Assembly (NCBI GenBank): GCA_022701965.1
Contig: JAKONL010000218.1
Location: 1 to 7,458 of the forward strand
Reading direction: 5' to 3'
Source: Burkholderiaceae bacterium
GTDB lineage: Bacteria > Pseudomonadota > Gammaproteobacteria > Burkholderiales > Burkholderiaceae
Length of the DNA stretch: 7,458 bases
Made by a program: the position numbers and the translations under genes. Positions 6,829-7,458 of this stretch are shown piece by piece (positions within the stretch are counted from its first letter, which is position 1; the number at the start of each line of letters is the position of its first letter). The notes beneath the pieces were generated by a model. That model had not been told where the DNA came from. It worked only from the letters and a program-made list of their open reading frames with translations, and did no database searches.

Positions 6829-7458
6829 ATGTCCAGTCCCAATGACCACTTGACCAGGTACTACGACGAAGTACCGTACCAATCTCACCCGTTTCCTCAG
6901 ACCACCGTTGAACATCTTGCGACACGGGCATTCATGTTCGGTCTCGACGCGCAGCACCCGTCGTCGGCCCGCGTTCTCGAAATCGGGTGCGCTGGCGGTG
7001 GGAATCTCATACCCTTTGCTGCGAGATTTCCGGAATCCGAAGCTGTCGGCTTCGATCTTTCGAGTGTTCAGATCGAGCAGGGGCGCGCGGAAGTACGGCG
7101 TGCCGGGTTGAAGAATATCGATCTTCGAGTGATGGATGTCGCCGATATCGACGAGTCGCTCGGACAATTCGACTATATCGTCTGCCATGGGGTCTACAGC
7201 TGGGTGCCGGGCGTGGTTCAGGATGCGATCCTGCGTGTCTGCGAGAAGCATCTGGCGCCGGATGGTATCGCCTATGTGAGCTACAACGTCTATCCCGGGT
7301 GGAAGGCCCGCGAGATCGTGCGCGATGCGATGCTGCTGCGTGGTGGGCCGCGCGAGACACCCGAGGAAAAACTGGCGTTCGGGCGTGGAATGCTGGAATT
7401 CCTCGAACAGTCCTCCAGACCCGACAGCGTCCTGAGGAAGGCAATGGATGAAACCATG
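6829..7458 (+). CDS. SAM-dependent methyltransferase of the 'regulatory domain' family, 3' end outside the window
   Basis: The first 210 residues of a class I methyltransferase that stays open to the window edge. The N-terminus YYDEVPYQSHPFPQT (11-25) is a signature of proteins that combine a methyltransferase domain with a C-terminal 'methyltransferase regulatory domain' (MethyTransf_Reg); full proteins are about 500 residues, so more than half is missing. SAM motif I is VLEIGCAGG (49-57), followed by GNLIP. The acidic residue binding ribose is probably Asp76 in GFDLS. DYIVCHGVYSWVP (115-127) and YVSYNVYPGW (149-158) are the other hallmark segments. The start ATG has GAGG (6820-6823) five bases upstream. 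The substrate is unknown; members are often called tRNA or protein methyltransferases on weak grounds, and I would not assign one. It is not clearly linked to ubiG, which belongs to a different methyltransferase family. Confidence 0.9.
   Translation, partial: MSSPNDHLTRYYDEVPYQSHPFPQTTVEHLATRAFMFGLDAQHPSSARVLEIGCAGGGNLIPFAARFPESEAVGFDLSSVQIEQGRAEVRRAGLKNIDLRVMDVADIDESLGQFDYIVCHGVYSWVPGVVQDAILRVCEKHLAPDGIAYVSYNVYPGWKAREIVRDAMLLRGGPRETPEEKLAFGRGMLEFLEQSSRPDSVLRKAMDETM

Noticed and set aside
6987..7451. A 154-codon plus-strand frame inside the methyltransferase
   Set aside because: It is in a different frame from the methyltransferase, which begins at 6829 with clear SAM motifs and is the true coding frame.

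Overview
The window looks like ordinary core chromosome of a high-GC betaproteobacterium, most likely in the order Burkholderiales. Reasons: OmpA has no beta-barrel and is the short, roughly 220-residue form seen in that group; the gyrA–DUF2059–serC and ompA–ubiG–gph clusters are arranged back to back; and the GyrA, SerC and Gph sequences have a betaproteobacterial character. The genus cannot be fixed from this stretch alone.

Layout. Positions 1-3898 form a minus-strand cluster read right to left: gyrA (DNA gyrase subunit A), a secreted DUF2059 protein, then serC (phosphoserine aminotransferase), whose 3' end lies outside the window. The three reading frames overlap by 4 bases (GTGA) and 1 base (TGATG), so they are almost certainly one transcript with coupled translation. 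A 222-base divergent spacer (3899-4120) carries the promoters for gyrA and ompA. On the plus strand, ompA (4121-4783) ends at a clear intrinsic terminator. Then come ubiG and gph, overlapping by ATGA, and a one-piece tmRNA gene, ssrA (6297-6680), only 12 bases after gph. After a 148-base spacer with no gene, a SAM-dependent methyltransferase of the family carrying a 'methyltransferase regulatory domain' begins at 6829 and runs off the right edge.

Function. The genes cover housekeeping roles: supercoiling (gyrA), serine and vitamin B6 synthesis (serC), anchoring of envelope to peptidoglycan (ompA), ubiquinone synthesis (ubiG), phosphoglycolate salvage (gph) and ribosome rescue (ssrA). The methyltransferase is the only gene that is not obviously core, and its substrate is unknown.

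I see no CRISPR array, insertion sequence or phage gene, and no convincing undescribed system. The points most worth a second look are: Gln at the quinolone-contact position 83 of GyrA, within a GC-poorer stretch of the gene; an unusual tmRNA tag (ANDKQFAIAA); a terminator-like hairpin in the ompA leader; and the methyltransferase placed directly after the tmRNA gene, a known integration hotspot.
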